Assembly: GCA_024277485.1 (NCBI GenBank)
Contig: JAJRVA010000250.1
Span: 1 to 15,603, forward strand
From: Deltaproteobacteria bacterium
GTDB lineage: Bacteria; Desulfobacterota; Desulfobulbia; Desulfobulbales; Desulfobulbaceae
Direction: 5' to 3'
DNA: 15,603 nucleotides
The notes beneath the pieces are model-generated. The model had not been told where the DNA came from and searched no databases. It saw only the letters and a program-made list of their open reading frames with translations. This document shows, piece by piece, positions 1 to 7,521 of this stretch (the stretch's first letter is position 1; every line of letters begins with the position of its first letter). The position numbers and the translations under genes were made by a program.

Positions 1-1430
1 ATGTCGGAATCATCCTTGTACGCATTGATCACCGCGCCCAGGTTGGGAAAAAAGACATTGCCTATCTTCACCCCCTGCTTGATCACCCCGAAGGTGAATC
101 CGGCCGCCAGGGCGGCAGGGTCCTTGGTAAGCCCCTTGGTTACCCCATACACCTCACCTTTTTCATCCCTGGCGCTGAAACCGCCGAAAAGCTTGCCCGT
201 CTCATCATCAAAGGTGCCGCCGCCGCCCCACTCGACGCCAAACTTAAATGACTTGGTCACGCTCACCTCCATGATGAGCGCTTCCAGGTAAACCATCCGG
301 CGGGGAATATCGAGTTTTTTGATTACCTGTTCCAGGACAAGGTATTCATCCCGCGGCGCGGTAATGATCAGGGCATTGGTCTCGGGATCAGCCGTAATCT
401 TGACATCCCTGGAGATCGGCGGGGCCTTGGCCTTGCCCTTTGTGGCTTTACCGGTGGCGGGAGGAGTATCGCCGGGCAGGTTGGTCAATACCTTGACCAG
501 TTCCTCGGCATTGGCGTGCTGCAGGTAGTACACCTGGATATTTCCCGTACCCACCTTCATCTCCGTATCGATCTGGGCAAGAAGTTCCCTGATCTTCCTG
601 ATGTTCACCTTGGAGGCAAAGACAATCAGGGAATTGGTCCGCTCGTAGGGAATGATCCTGACCACCTCGGGCCGCCGGGCCCCTTTGATCGCGGTGCGCT
701 GAAAGAGCTGCATAAGCGACTTGCTGATGGTTGCCGCCGAGGCATACTCAAGCGGCAGCACAACCAGTTCCTCACCCACGGAAGGAACATCAATGGCTTC
801 GATTATTTCCTGCAGACGGTTGATATTCGACAGGACATCGGTGATGATCAGCATGCCGGAATCAGTGTGGGCAATCACGACACTGGTCTTTGAGACAAGG
901 GGGGAGAGAATCTTCTTGACCACCTCGGGGTTGGTGTGCTTCAAACTGATCAGCTGGGTAACGACCTTGTCCTCGGGATAGCGTTTTTCCTGTTCGCGTA
1001 TGGTGGCTATACTCTTTGAGCGTGCCTGTACAGAGGGAATGATTTTGATAACCGAACCGCTCGGCACGGTTGTATAACCGTGGACCTCAAGGACCGACTC
1101 AAAGACATGGTACGCATCCTCTTCGGAAATCCTGGTTGGTGAAATAATTGTTACCTTCCCCTTGACGGTCCGGTCGATAATAAAATTTCTCCCTGTCAGC
1201 TCGCTGATATATTTTATAAAGAGATTGATGTCCACATCGTTGAAATCAATTGTTACGTACTGGCGGGTCCTGGCTCCCTGTTCTTTGGCCGCAGCAAAGG
1301 ATTGACCGGTGAAAACACCGCATATACAGCAAAGCATCAACACAACCAGCGCCACCCTCTTTGCCGGGAAAAAACAGGAGCGCAGGGAACCTGATGTCTT
1401 CTGATTATTTCTGTTACACATGTTATTCAT
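1..1430 (-). CDS. gspD: GspD, type II secretion secretin (N-terminal 476 residues, runs off the left edge)
   Basis: GspD forms the outer-membrane secretin channel of the T2SS. I translated this frame directly; it is open from the ATG at 1430 to the window edge, and the membrane-embedded secretin domain lies beyond it. Residues 24-48 look like a signal peptide (KR, then a hydrophobic run, then SFA before AAKEQ). They are followed by an N0 domain (about 57-130, with the family-like start TIDFNDVDI and GRNFIID) and three N1-N3-type repeats (about 147-215, 218-290 and 295-385), each carrying the typical pattern of NSLIVFA or NALIITAP. N3 holds a Lys/Ala/Pro-rich insertion. The start lies 5 bases after the gspC stop with AGGA just upstream, so it is the last gspI-D gene visible. 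An alternative start at codon 4 would shorten only the signal n-region. Confidence 0.96.
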   Translation of the reverse strand, partial: MNNMCNRNNQKTSGSLRSCFFPAKRVALVVLMLCCICGVFTGQSFAAAKEQGARTRQYVTIDFNDVDINLFIKYISELTGRNFIIDRTVKGKVTIISPTRISEEDAYHVFESVLEVHGYTTVPSGSVIKIIPSVQARSKSIATIREQEKRYPEDKVVTQLISLKHTNPEVVKKILSPLVSKTSVVIAHTDSGMLIITDVLSNINRLQEIIEAIDVPSVGEELVVLPLEYASAATISKSLMQLFQRTAIKGARRPEVVRIIPYERTNSLIVFASKVNIRKIRELLAQIDTEMKVGTGNIQVYYLQHANAEELVKVLTNLPGDTPPATGKATKGKAKAPPISRDVKITADPETNALIITAPRDEYLVLEQVIKKLDIPRRMVYLEALIMEVSVTKSFKFGVEWGGGGTFDDETGKLFGGFSARDEKGEVYGVTKGLTKDPAALAAGFTFGVIKQGVKIGNVFFPNLGAVINAYKDDSD

Positions 1431-1435
1431 TTATC

Positions 1436-2179
1436 CTACGGCTCCTCATCCATCAGTTCAGGCTCCCGAAGAACCTCACCCTGCAGTTCCGGCCCCCCGA
1501 ACAGGTCCTCATCCGTGATCTCCATGTTGTTTTCGCCCACACCTTCCCCTGCTCTCTGCCGCCGCGCACTCTCCGCAGAACGCGGCCTGCTTCTTGGTTC
1601 AGGGCGGACAAGAGGCCTCCTGAGCGACATCCTGTCTCTTAAGGTCTTGCGCTCCGTGGCTGATGTAACCGGAGAATAGGAGGGCCTTGTGTCTGAAATG
1701 CCGCCGCCCTCCCGCTCCTTTATATCCAGAACTTCATCACGGCCATTCACATTCAGGACAACCCTTCTGCGACCGATCGACTTGATCAATGCCCCCTGAA
1801 TGGTGTCGCCGATCGCGTAGATGTCCTGTTTCCGTGTTGTTTCATCAGATATTATCGCCCGGGAACCTTTCTGGTCTCCCGAAACCGTTCCCATCAGGGC
1901 AAGCTTGAGTTTCGTCGGCTGCAGCTCTTCAACCGGGGCAGCTTCCTCAACAACATCTGCTTCCTCAAGGGCTGCACCAAAGATATTACGCTCAAGTATT
2001 ATTCCATAATCATGTGGCTTGCGCAAAATTTCAACTTTTTTTGCTTCTGAACCGGTCCGGGCGACTTTCACCTCCGGCACGGAAGACAGCAGGTAGTCCT
2101 CCAGGCGGTTGTACGACACCTTGACCCCGGTGTAGGCAAGGACAAAGATAAGGGCCATTTTGACAATAACACGTATCAC
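1436..2179 (-). CDS. gspC: GspC, T2SS inner-membrane platform protein, without a PDZ domain
   Basis: GspC links the inner-membrane platform to the secretin. The 247-residue protein has one N-terminal membrane segment (about residues 5-22), a linker with the motif ILERNIFG (about 61-68), and a homology-region domain (about 90-157, LALMGTVSG then YAIGDTIQGALIKSIG) that in this family contacts the N0 domain of GspD. The family's usual C-terminal PDZ domain or coiled coil is absent. Instead, about 85 residues follow: first Arg/Ser/Pro-rich, then an acidic tail ending in MDEEP. The start is a GTG two bases after the gspN stop, with only a weak ribosome site; ATG at codon 8 is possible but would remove part of the membrane helix's cytoplasmic flank. 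Placement between gspN and gspD supports the call. Confidence 0.9.
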   Translation of the reverse strand: MIRVIVKMALIFVLAYTGVKVSYNRLEDYLLSSVPEVKVARTGSEAKKVEILRKPHDYGIILERNIFGAALEEADVVEEAAPVEELQPTKLKLALMGTVSGDQKGSRAIISDETTRKQDIYAIGDTIQGALIKSIGRRRVVLNVNGRDEVLDIKEREGGGISDTRPSYSPVTSATERKTLRDRMSLRRPLVRPEPRSRPRSAESARRQRAGEGVGENNMEITDEDLFGGPELQGEVLREPELMDEEP

Positions 2180-2181
2180 CG

Positions 2182-3120
2182 TTATCTCAAGCCCCCTTCA
2201 AAAATACCGTCGATTACACCGGATACCCCCTTAAAAAGGATTCCCGGTTCTGCAAGCGATCCACTGATCGCAAATGACAATCTGCCATCCTGGAGCTGGC
2301 TCTTGATAAGGGTAATCGCAGTGTCACTGCCTAATCGGCCGAAAAGTTCCGGCCGCGGTTCAACAGAACCCTGGATCTTAATACCGCTGGTGGCCAGAGA
2401 GTCTGAAAGCGACATGACACCTGTAAAATTCGCTGAAAAAAGCCGGGAGTCCATCTGCCCGTCCTTCACATTGACAATCCTGTCTTTCGCCGTTACTGCG
2501 GCCCGCACGGCAGTAAACTCCAGAACATCAAGACCGAGGGCGCTCTGTACGAGACTGACCCTGCCGTCTGTAACAGTGAGATCAGCCTTCAGATCTCCCC
2601 GAAGCGGTTGCCGCCATCCCCCCTTGTAGGTAAAGGTACCAGACAGTTTCCCCGACCCGGTGCGGCCCGCTTTCTGCCAGAGTCCTTCAAGCAGGCCAAT
2701 CTGAATATCCTGAAAAGTTCCCGAACACTCAAGGCCTGTCCGGTTCTCAGCCACAAGAAACCTTCCCCTTACTGTTCCATCAAGGGTTTTCAGCCGGTAG
2801 GACAGCGGTAGCTGTTTCTTCAGCTTGACAAGTTCCCTGATGTCCGGCAGAAGCTGCATTTCGGTAACTTCAAGAAGTGGGGAATCTGTCTGATTCTTCC
2901 TGTATATACGAATATCCGACACCCTGAGCTGCAAAGGAAAAGCCGCCTTCATGTCCTCGATTTCCCATACCAGGGACGGGGAGGCCATGTGGAGTTTTCT
3001 CTGCAGCCATATCTTGACGGTATCAGCGGGGTAAAGCAGCCATAACAGAATGACTGTTACCCCCAGTGTGTAGAGAAGATACCCAAGGCTGACCAGAAAC
3101 CAGCGAATAACTTTTTTCAT
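2182..3120 (-). CDS. gspN: GspN, T2SS accessory inner-membrane protein (AsmA-related type)
   Basis: The protein has a short basic N-terminus, one membrane helix (about residues 8-30) and a long, mostly beta-strand-like periplasmic part. Patterns such as LEVTEMQLLPDI, GKLSGTFTYKGGW and GRLSFAISGSLAEPGI resemble AsmA/GspN repeats. GspN is an accessory T2SS component whose exact role is unclear; the gene commonly sits between gspM and gspC in deltaproteobacteria, as here. Two adjacent start codons are possible, GTG at 3123 and ATG at 3120; I prefer the ATG. A purine-rich stretch including the gspM stop lies just upstream. The similarity is by architecture and position more than by strong motifs. 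Confidence 0.82.
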   Translation of the reverse strand: MKKVIRWFLVSLGYLLYTLGVTVILLWLLYPADTVKIWLQRKLHMASPSLVWEIEDMKAAFPLQLRVSDIRIYRKNQTDSPLLEVTEMQLLPDIRELVKLKKQLPLSYRLKTLDGTVRGRFLVAENRTGLECSGTFQDIQIGLLEGLWQKAGRTGSGKLSGTFTYKGGWRQPLRGDLKADLTVTDGRVSLVQSALGLDVLEFTAVRAAVTAKDRIVNVKDGQMDSRLFSANFTGVMSLSDSLATSGIKIQGSVEPRPELFGRLGSDTAITLIKSQLQDGRLSFAISGSLAEPGILFKGVSGVIDGIFEGGLR

Positions 3121-3129
3121 CACAGGCCC

Positions 3130-3675
3130 CTACTCCGTCTCTCCGGAAGAGCTCCGGTCGAGGCTGATTACCTGCAGAATAACATCCAGGGCCTGTTTTT
3201 CCTTCTTGTTCTCCTGGATCGAAATTCTCTTGAGGGCCACTATGTTTTCCGGCGATTCGACAAGCTGCAGAAAATCGACAAGCTGTTTCAGGGTAACGGC
3301 CTGCAGTTTCATCTCGACAAAAATTTCTTTAAACGGACCGTCATCGGCCACCTCGGATGGTTTCATGTAGGCAATGTTCTTTTTGACTTCTGTTTTTGCC
3401 GCACTCTGCTCAAGAAAGGAAAAAAGACTGAAATCAGCGTCGCGGTTGACAAGCTGATCAGAGAGGGTATTGGCCTTGCCATGCAGTTCGCGATAGCGCT
3501 GCTGCAGTTCCCTCATCTCAACCAGTCCTTTCTCACGCGCGGCAATGCCCTTCTTTAACCGCTCACGGTTGTCAACCAGGGGAAACACCGCAAACTGCAT
3601 GATGAGAAAAATCAGGACAAAGGCGCCGCCGACAAGGAGTACCATACGGTCACGTGGTGAAATCTTAACCATCAT
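3130..3675 (-). CDS. gspM: GspM, T2SS inner-membrane platform protein
   Basis: GspM is a small bitopic inner-membrane protein that pairs with GspL in the T2SS platform. At 181 residues it has a short cytoplasmic N-terminus, one membrane helix (about residues 12-34), a charged heptad-rich coiled-coil stretch (about 35-80) and a C-terminal ferredoxin-like-sized domain (about 85-175, ending in VILQVISLD). Length and layout fit the family, and PilO of type IV pili is built the same way. The ATG overlaps the gspL stop in an ATGA arrangement, which points to translational coupling and supports matched synthesis with GspL. Confidence 0.88.
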   Translation of the reverse strand: MMVKISPRDRMVLLVGGAFVLIFLIMQFAVFPLVDNRERLKKGIAAREKGLVEMRELQQRYRELHGKANTLSDQLVNRDADFSLFSFLEQSAAKTEVKKNIAYMKPSEVADDGPFKEIFVEMKLQAVTLKQLVDFLQLVESPENIVALKRISIQENKKEKQALDVILQVISLDRSSSGETE

Positions 3676-5177
3676 GCGTCCCCGGTCTGCATGCGCAGCT
3701 CAAAACGTATCTTCTTACTGTCCTTGTCGGCAGCAGCGGAAACAATATTCACATCCTCAAAAAGGGGAGATTTACGTAAATTGCCCTGGATGATATTGAC
3801 ATTATTGAACGTGTCGGTTGTTCCCTTTATCCGGACCGATTCCTGGTCAATGACCAGTCGGGAAACTTCCAGCTGAATAGATGCCGGAATCCGTCCGGAA
3901 ATATCGGCAAGAATATTCAGCGCCCTTTTGTCCCCGGAAAAAACAGGGGTAGCTGTAGACGGGGCCTGAAGATTCCTGATGTTTGCTTTCATCTCAATGA
4001 GAGGATCACTGATCCTGGTCCGATCCGGAAACGTTTCCTTAAAAACAGCCAGCATACTGCTGCCTATCTCTTCATATCTGTTCTTTAAGGAATGATAATC
4101 CAGTCCCAGGTAAACAAGCCCGCCGCCGAGAAGAAAAAGGACCATGACGGCAGCTGTGAGCAGATTCTGTTTTGAGGTGAACAGCCGCCCAGGCGGCGCA
4201 AATTCATCCTTACGAAAATTAAAAAACTGTTTTTTCCTCAGACCGCTCAAAGCAAGGGAAAGAGCATGATCATGCAGGGCAAAGTCCCATTTTTCCCGGG
4301 CAGCGCTGCCGAGCGATATTGCTGTTTCCTGCTGGATGTTGGTGACAATAATATCCCTGCCGAACTCGGAGCTTATGGTCTCCTGGAACACATTGACATG
4401 GATCATGCAGCCGGTCAGAATAATCTGCTCCAGCGATATATCCAGACCTGTCTCCATACGGAAAAAGCTGATACTGCGCTTTATGTCTTCGCACAGACTC
4501 GCGATACTCTCGGCAGCTTCATTCGGTTGCTCCAAAACCGTTCTCCCGTCCGTAAATATAAAAGGTGCCCTGGTAAACATCCTGTCAGGATAGGGGATAT
4601 GTCTCATGAATACAATCCGGCCCTGGTGAACGATGAGAATACTTAAGGAATGCAGCCCTGCGTCCAGCAGAAGAAAATCCGAATGCAGTTTTCCGTTTTG
4701 CAGCAGCTGCTCCGCCAGAGCAACAATACGAAGAGTAAGAATGTGGGGCTCAATCCCGCAGGACTGGAAATTTTCCAGGTAATAACGAAGAATTTTTTTC
4801 TCGACTCCTGCGACAAGAACATGACTGGAGTTTTCCGAAATTCCGGTTATGGAATACTCAACGACCAGGTCGCTGACCGGGGTGATAAACTGGTCTTCCA
4901 GTTCAAACGGCAGCACCTGATTAATTTTACTTTTCCCGGTAAAGGGGATGGACAGATTACGCAGGCCCACTTCGGACAGAGAGATTCCGCTGGAACAGTC
5001 TCCACCGGTCCATGATACCTGTTCGAGCAGTTCCGGGATTTTTTCCAGCAGGGAATCTTCCCCGTTGATCCCGATTGAACCACAGGATACGATCTGCTTT
5101 TCCTGCCTGCTCTGTTCAACAACAACAGCAGAGAGAAAACAGTCATTTATGTCAATACCGAGAATCCGCCTTTTCAT
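3672..5177 (-). CDS. gspL: GspL, T2SS actin-like inner-membrane platform protein
   Basis: GspL binds the secretion ATPase GspE in the cytoplasm and GspM in the membrane. The 501-residue protein starts with an actin-like domain of the PilM/GspL fold: ILGIDI at 5-10, the family-like VLPFELEDQ at 88-96, LLLDAG at 169-174, and ILTG at 253-256. A single membrane helix spans about 338-358. The periplasmic part (360-501) resembles the GspL C-terminal/PilN domain, with the pattern LNILADISGRIPASIQLE. The start is an ATG with AGGA five bases upstream, seven bases after the gspK stop. It overlaps gspM by four bases. Confidence 0.9.
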   Translation of the reverse strand: MKRRILGIDINDCFLSAVVVEQSRQEKQIVSCGSIGINGEDSLLEKIPELLEQVSWTGGDCSSGISLSEVGLRNLSIPFTGKSKINQVLPFELEDQFITPVSDLVVEYSITGISENSSHVLVAGVEKKILRYYLENFQSCGIEPHILTLRIVALAEQLLQNGKLHSDFLLLDAGLHSLSILIVHQGRIVFMRHIPYPDRMFTRAPFIFTDGRTVLEQPNEAAESIASLCEDIKRSISFFRMETGLDISLEQIILTGCMIHVNVFQETISSEFGRDIIVTNIQQETAISLGSAAREKWDFALHDHALSLALSGLRKKQFFNFRKDEFAPPGRLFTSKQNLLTAAVMVLFLLGGGLVYLGLDYHSLKNRYEEIGSSMLAVFKETFPDRTRISDPLIEMKANIRNLQAPSTATPVFSGDKRALNILADISGRIPASIQLEVSRLVIDQESVRIKGTTDTFNNVNIIQGNLRKSPLFEDVNIVSAAADKDSKKIRFELRMQTGDA

Positions 5178-5183
5178 TCAATC

Positions 5184-6179
5184 CTACTCGATATCCCAGC
5201 GCAACAGCCTCTGCGCACCACTCTTGTCACGATAAATGATACCGCTCCCCTTTCTCGACATGTCGTTCCTCTGCACGAATGAGGTAACTCTGAAATAATA
5301 ACTGACCACGGTCACCAGATCCTCATTCAGAACAACGTCTCCGGGAATACCACTGACCTGTCTGTACCATGCCGGGCTGGAGAGAGCATCCTTGTTCTCC
5401 TCATCCTGCCTGAAGGCCACCATATTCTGTACCATCTCGTCATCCAGTCCATCGGCAAGTGCTGCCAGAACCTGCGCCGGTGCGGAATTAATGTTAATCT
5501 TACCGTCCCTTCCGGTTACAGTCAAATATCCTGCTATACCAGGATGATCTTCATTACCATAAAAAATATCTTTGGTCATTCCCCGAACGAACAATAATTC
5601 CTCGGGATACAGAACAGGGCCGTTTCTGGGGGCGTACGGACTTTCAAGAGACAGGTAATATCCCTGTTCAGCACCGTTGTCCCGCTCGTCGTCATTCTCA
5701 TCAATCCAGTCTTTAATGGAATCAATGAGAGCAATCGCCTCTGCCTCATTCTCAATGGCGACTTTACCTGAGGTCAGAAACCGCAGCCACAGTTCCTTTT
5801 GCAGCTTTTCCTGATTATTCCGTTTTTTCACTTCCTTTTCAGCGGAAACGAGCGCATTCACCTGCAGCCTGCCCGACAGGTCAGTAATACTGACAGTGGT
5901 ATTCCCCTGGCCAAAAAGCGTTGCCAGGCTGTTTTTATCAAATGTATTCCAGTCATCAAAGGGAGAGTCGAAGTTATTGGCATTCTGGTCAGCCAGCAAT
6001 GCTGCTCTTGCCAGGCTCAGGGCGGAACGGTTCATGGCGTCAAGGCTGACGCTGTCGCGAAAATTCGTCGATGCCTGCACCTGCCGGTTAACCGAGCTGA
6101 AAAGCTGGACAGTGACCGCCACGAGGAAGCTGACAGTCAGCAGTGCCAGGACCAGTGCCATGCCTGAACGATTCAGCAC
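5184..6179 (-). CDS. gspK: GspK, minor pseudopilin capping the T2SS pseudopilus
   Basis: GspK is the large minor pseudopilin thought to sit at the pseudopilus tip with GspI and GspJ. The short leader ends at G6, and the mature protein begins MALVLALL. Position +5 is Leu rather than Glu, which is characteristic of GspK rather than a defect. Residues 7-27 form the membrane helix. An acidic stretch at 158-171 (DWIDENDDERDNGA) sits where GspK family members bind metal. The typical KININSAPAQVLAAL pattern occurs at 227-241. The start is GTG, overlapping the gspJ stop by one base (TAGTG), with a strong GGAGG-type ribosome site inside the gspJ end. At 331 residues it has normal length. Confidence 0.94.
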   Translation of the reverse strand: MLNRSGMALVLALLTVSFLVAVTVQLFSSVNRQVQASTNFRDSVSLDAMNRSALSLARAALLADQNANNFDSPFDDWNTFDKNSLATLFGQGNTTVSITDLSGRLQVNALVSAEKEVKKRNNQEKLQKELWLRFLTSGKVAIENEAEAIALIDSIKDWIDENDDERDNGAEQGYYLSLESPYAPRNGPVLYPEELLFVRGMTKDIFYGNEDHPGIAGYLTVTGRDGKININSAPAQVLAALADGLDDEMVQNMVAFRQDEENKDALSSPAWYRQVSGIPGDVVLNEDLVTVVSYYFRVTSFVQRNDMSRKGSGIIYRDKSGAQRLLRWDIE

Positions 6180-6904
6180 TACTCCCCTCCGCTGTTGAGT
6201 TCAGCGTTAATCAGGCCCACCGGCAGCAGGACCCGGGTAGTAAATTCAACCGACGTCTCGGCCTCAATGTCCAGCCGGAATTCCAGGGTAACATCTACGG
6301 ACACCGGCAGGTTTCCTTTCTGTTTGCTGTCAGTATCCTGCTGCTCTGACAACCAGGTATCATACTCCTCACCAGTGTCATCAAAATAGGAGAACCTGAC
6401 CGACAGAAGCCGGTCACAGAGAAGAAAGCTCTGTTTCCCGTCATCATCAAATGCAACCGCTGCATCCGATGGCTGCAGAAACGTATCGGAGCGCAAAAGA
6501 ACAAGTTCATTTTCATTCTCCCTGTCCGGCTCAAGTTTGTACGTTATCAGAGCGATGCCGGGATAATCCTTTTCCGGATCAAAGATGATGTGGGCCGAAG
6601 AGGTAAACTCCAGAATGTTTCCCCGTTCTCCCTCGTTTTCCGAACTGTATCCACTGAAGCCGATCCCCTCGACGAGAAGAGCGGTTGCAAGGTCCTCGCC
6701 TATCCTCTGGAGCGCCACCTGGGCACGGTGAAATATTTCTCCCTGTTTTTCCGTGGCATCAATGACATTGACACTTCCTGAAATGGAAATTGTCACCATG
6801 GCCATAACCGCTGCCAGCATCACGATGGCCAGCATTATTTCCAGCAGGGTCATACCGGTTTCGGAAAACAACAGGGCCACTTTTTTCTCCCGGTACACTG
6901 TCAC
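6179..6904 (-). CDS. gspJ: GspJ, minor pseudopilin
   Basis: The N-terminus has the prepilin-peptidase site: G17 followed by MTLLEIMLAIVMLAAVMAMV, with Glu at mature position +5 (E22) and a hydrophobic helix at about 18-38. The rest is a soluble beta-rich domain containing GEDLATALL and CDRLLSVRFSYFD, patterns expected of GspJ. The size (241 residues) and position between gspI and gspK agree with the call. GspJ joins I and K in the tip complex. The start is a GTG inside the gspI stop (GTGA overlap), with AGGAG just upstream. Conversion by the prepilin peptidase GspO/PilD, encoded elsewhere, would be required. Confidence 0.93.
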   Translation of the reverse strand: MTVYREKKVALLFSETGMTLLEIMLAIVMLAAVMAMVTISISGSVNVIDATEKQGEIFHRAQVALQRIGEDLATALLVEGIGFSGYSSENEGERGNILEFTSSAHIIFDPEKDYPGIALITYKLEPDRENENELVLLRSDTFLQPSDAAVAFDDDGKQSFLLCDRLLSVRFSYFDDTGEEYDTWLSEQQDTDSKQKGNLPVSVDVTLEFRLDIEAETSVEFTTRVLLPVGLINAELNSGGE

Positions 6905-7326
6905 TGCTCCTGCGGGGTGATCTTTTTCATAACAATCGACCTCACGCTGTAGACCACCTGGTCATCTCCACCCAGAGTAATGGTCAGATCGATTGTTTTC
7001 AGCATATCGTCAACACCTTCAATACCTGCCTCCTCCGCACTTAAGGGATCAACCTGTACCTGCCAGCTGAAATCAAGATCACTGTCCTCAAAGGTTCCCT
7101 CTCCGGAGTACACTTCATCAAATCCGGCCGATTCCAGTTCCGTGAGTTTTTTCTGGGCAAGCAGGGACACTATCACGTTAACCCGTGATCGGGCGGCAAC
7201 AGATACACTCTGGGACTGGGAACCTATGAGGGTCACAAAGGCAATACCAATCACCGCCACCGCGATCATGACTTCAAGGAAGGTGAAACCGGACTGAGAA
7301 AATCTTTTCATTCTGTTACTGCGCAT
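6901..7326 (-). CDS. gspI: GspI, minor pseudopilin; first gene of the T2SS operon
   Basis: The 141-residue protein has a clear class III signal: QSG at 11-13, then FTFLEVMIAVAVIGIAFVTL with Glu at mature +5 (E18). ARSRVNVIVSLLAQKKLTELE follows as the polar half of the long N-terminal helix, a hallmark of GspI (written here in two parts: ARSRVNVIV and SLLAQKKLTELE). It ends four bases inside gspJ. Two starts are possible, ATG at 7326 and ATG at 7311 (giving the compact leader MKRFSQSG); neither has a strong ribosome site. It follows a 195-base gap with its own promoter-like element, so it probably heads the transcription unit. Confidence 0.93.
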   Translation of the reverse strand: MRSNRMKRFSQSGFTFLEVMIAVAVIGIAFVTLIGSQSQSVSVAARSRVNVIVSLLAQKKLTELESAGFDEVYSGEGTFEDSDLDFSWQVQVDPLSAEEAGIEGVDDMLKTIDLTITLGGDDQVVYSVRSIVMKKITPQEQ

Positions 7327-7360
7327 GCAGGGATACGCCGGGTAGTCTTGGTATTGCCGG

Positions 7361-7375
7361 CGACGTTCTACGTCG
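7361..7375. promoter_or_regulatory. Operator-like inverted repeat at the predicted gspI transcription start
   Basis: CGACGT TCT ACGTCG is a perfect 6-bp inverted repeat with a 3-base centre. It lies about 5 bases downstream of the TATACT element, that is, over the expected +1 region, and about 35 bases before the gspI start codon. It could be a repressor site or a short hairpin at the 5' end of the mRNA. CGCCGG (7336-7341) and CCGGCG (7357-7362) form a second, overlapping pairing. I do not recognise the site as that of a known regulator. Confidence 0.4.
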
Positions 7376-7380
7376 TGAAT

Positions 7381-7409
7381 AGTATAAAGGAATGAATAGT
7401 ACCAAACAA
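7381..7409 (-). promoter_or_regulatory. Candidate sigma70-type promoter of the gspI-D operon
   Basis: On the minus strand TTGTTT (7409-7404) is followed by a 17-base spacer and TATACT (7386-7381). The -10 box matches 5 of 6 consensus bases and the -35 box 3 of 6. The spacing is ideal and the position is about 55 bases upstream of gspI in an otherwise empty gap. Confidence 0.55.
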
Positions 7410-7479
7410 CACCTGGACCAACAAGAAGTAAAACGGCCGCAGAACAGATGGTTCAGGTGTATTCATCCCGGCGGGACAT

Positions 7480-7521
7480 GCGTTCTCTCTCCCGAGAAGT
7501 CCGTCAGCTGAAGGAGAACGC
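7480..7521 (-). terminator. Hairpin immediately after the GT2 gene; possible end of the glycan operon
   Basis: GCGTTCTC (minus strand, 7521-7514) begins at the base after the GT2 stop codon and pairs perfectly with GAGAACGC (7487-7480), giving an 8-bp stem around a 26-base loop that itself contains TCTCGGGAGA. No T-run follows, so it is not a standard intrinsic terminator. It may protect the 3' end or mark a factor-dependent stop. Confidence 0.35.

Noticed and set aside
516..893. Plus-strand open frame of 125 codons inside gspD
   Set aside because: It lies fully antisense to a gspD frame with clear N-domain motifs; its composition (His/Gly/Asp rich) is not protein-like and it has no recognisable motif.
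4266..4646. Plus-strand open frame of 126 codons inside gspL
   Set aside because: It is antisense to the conserved actin-like part of gspL and resembles no family.
6177..6179. GspK lacking Glu at +5 as a defect
   Set aside because: Absence of Glu +5 is normal for GspK and is not evidence of inactivation.
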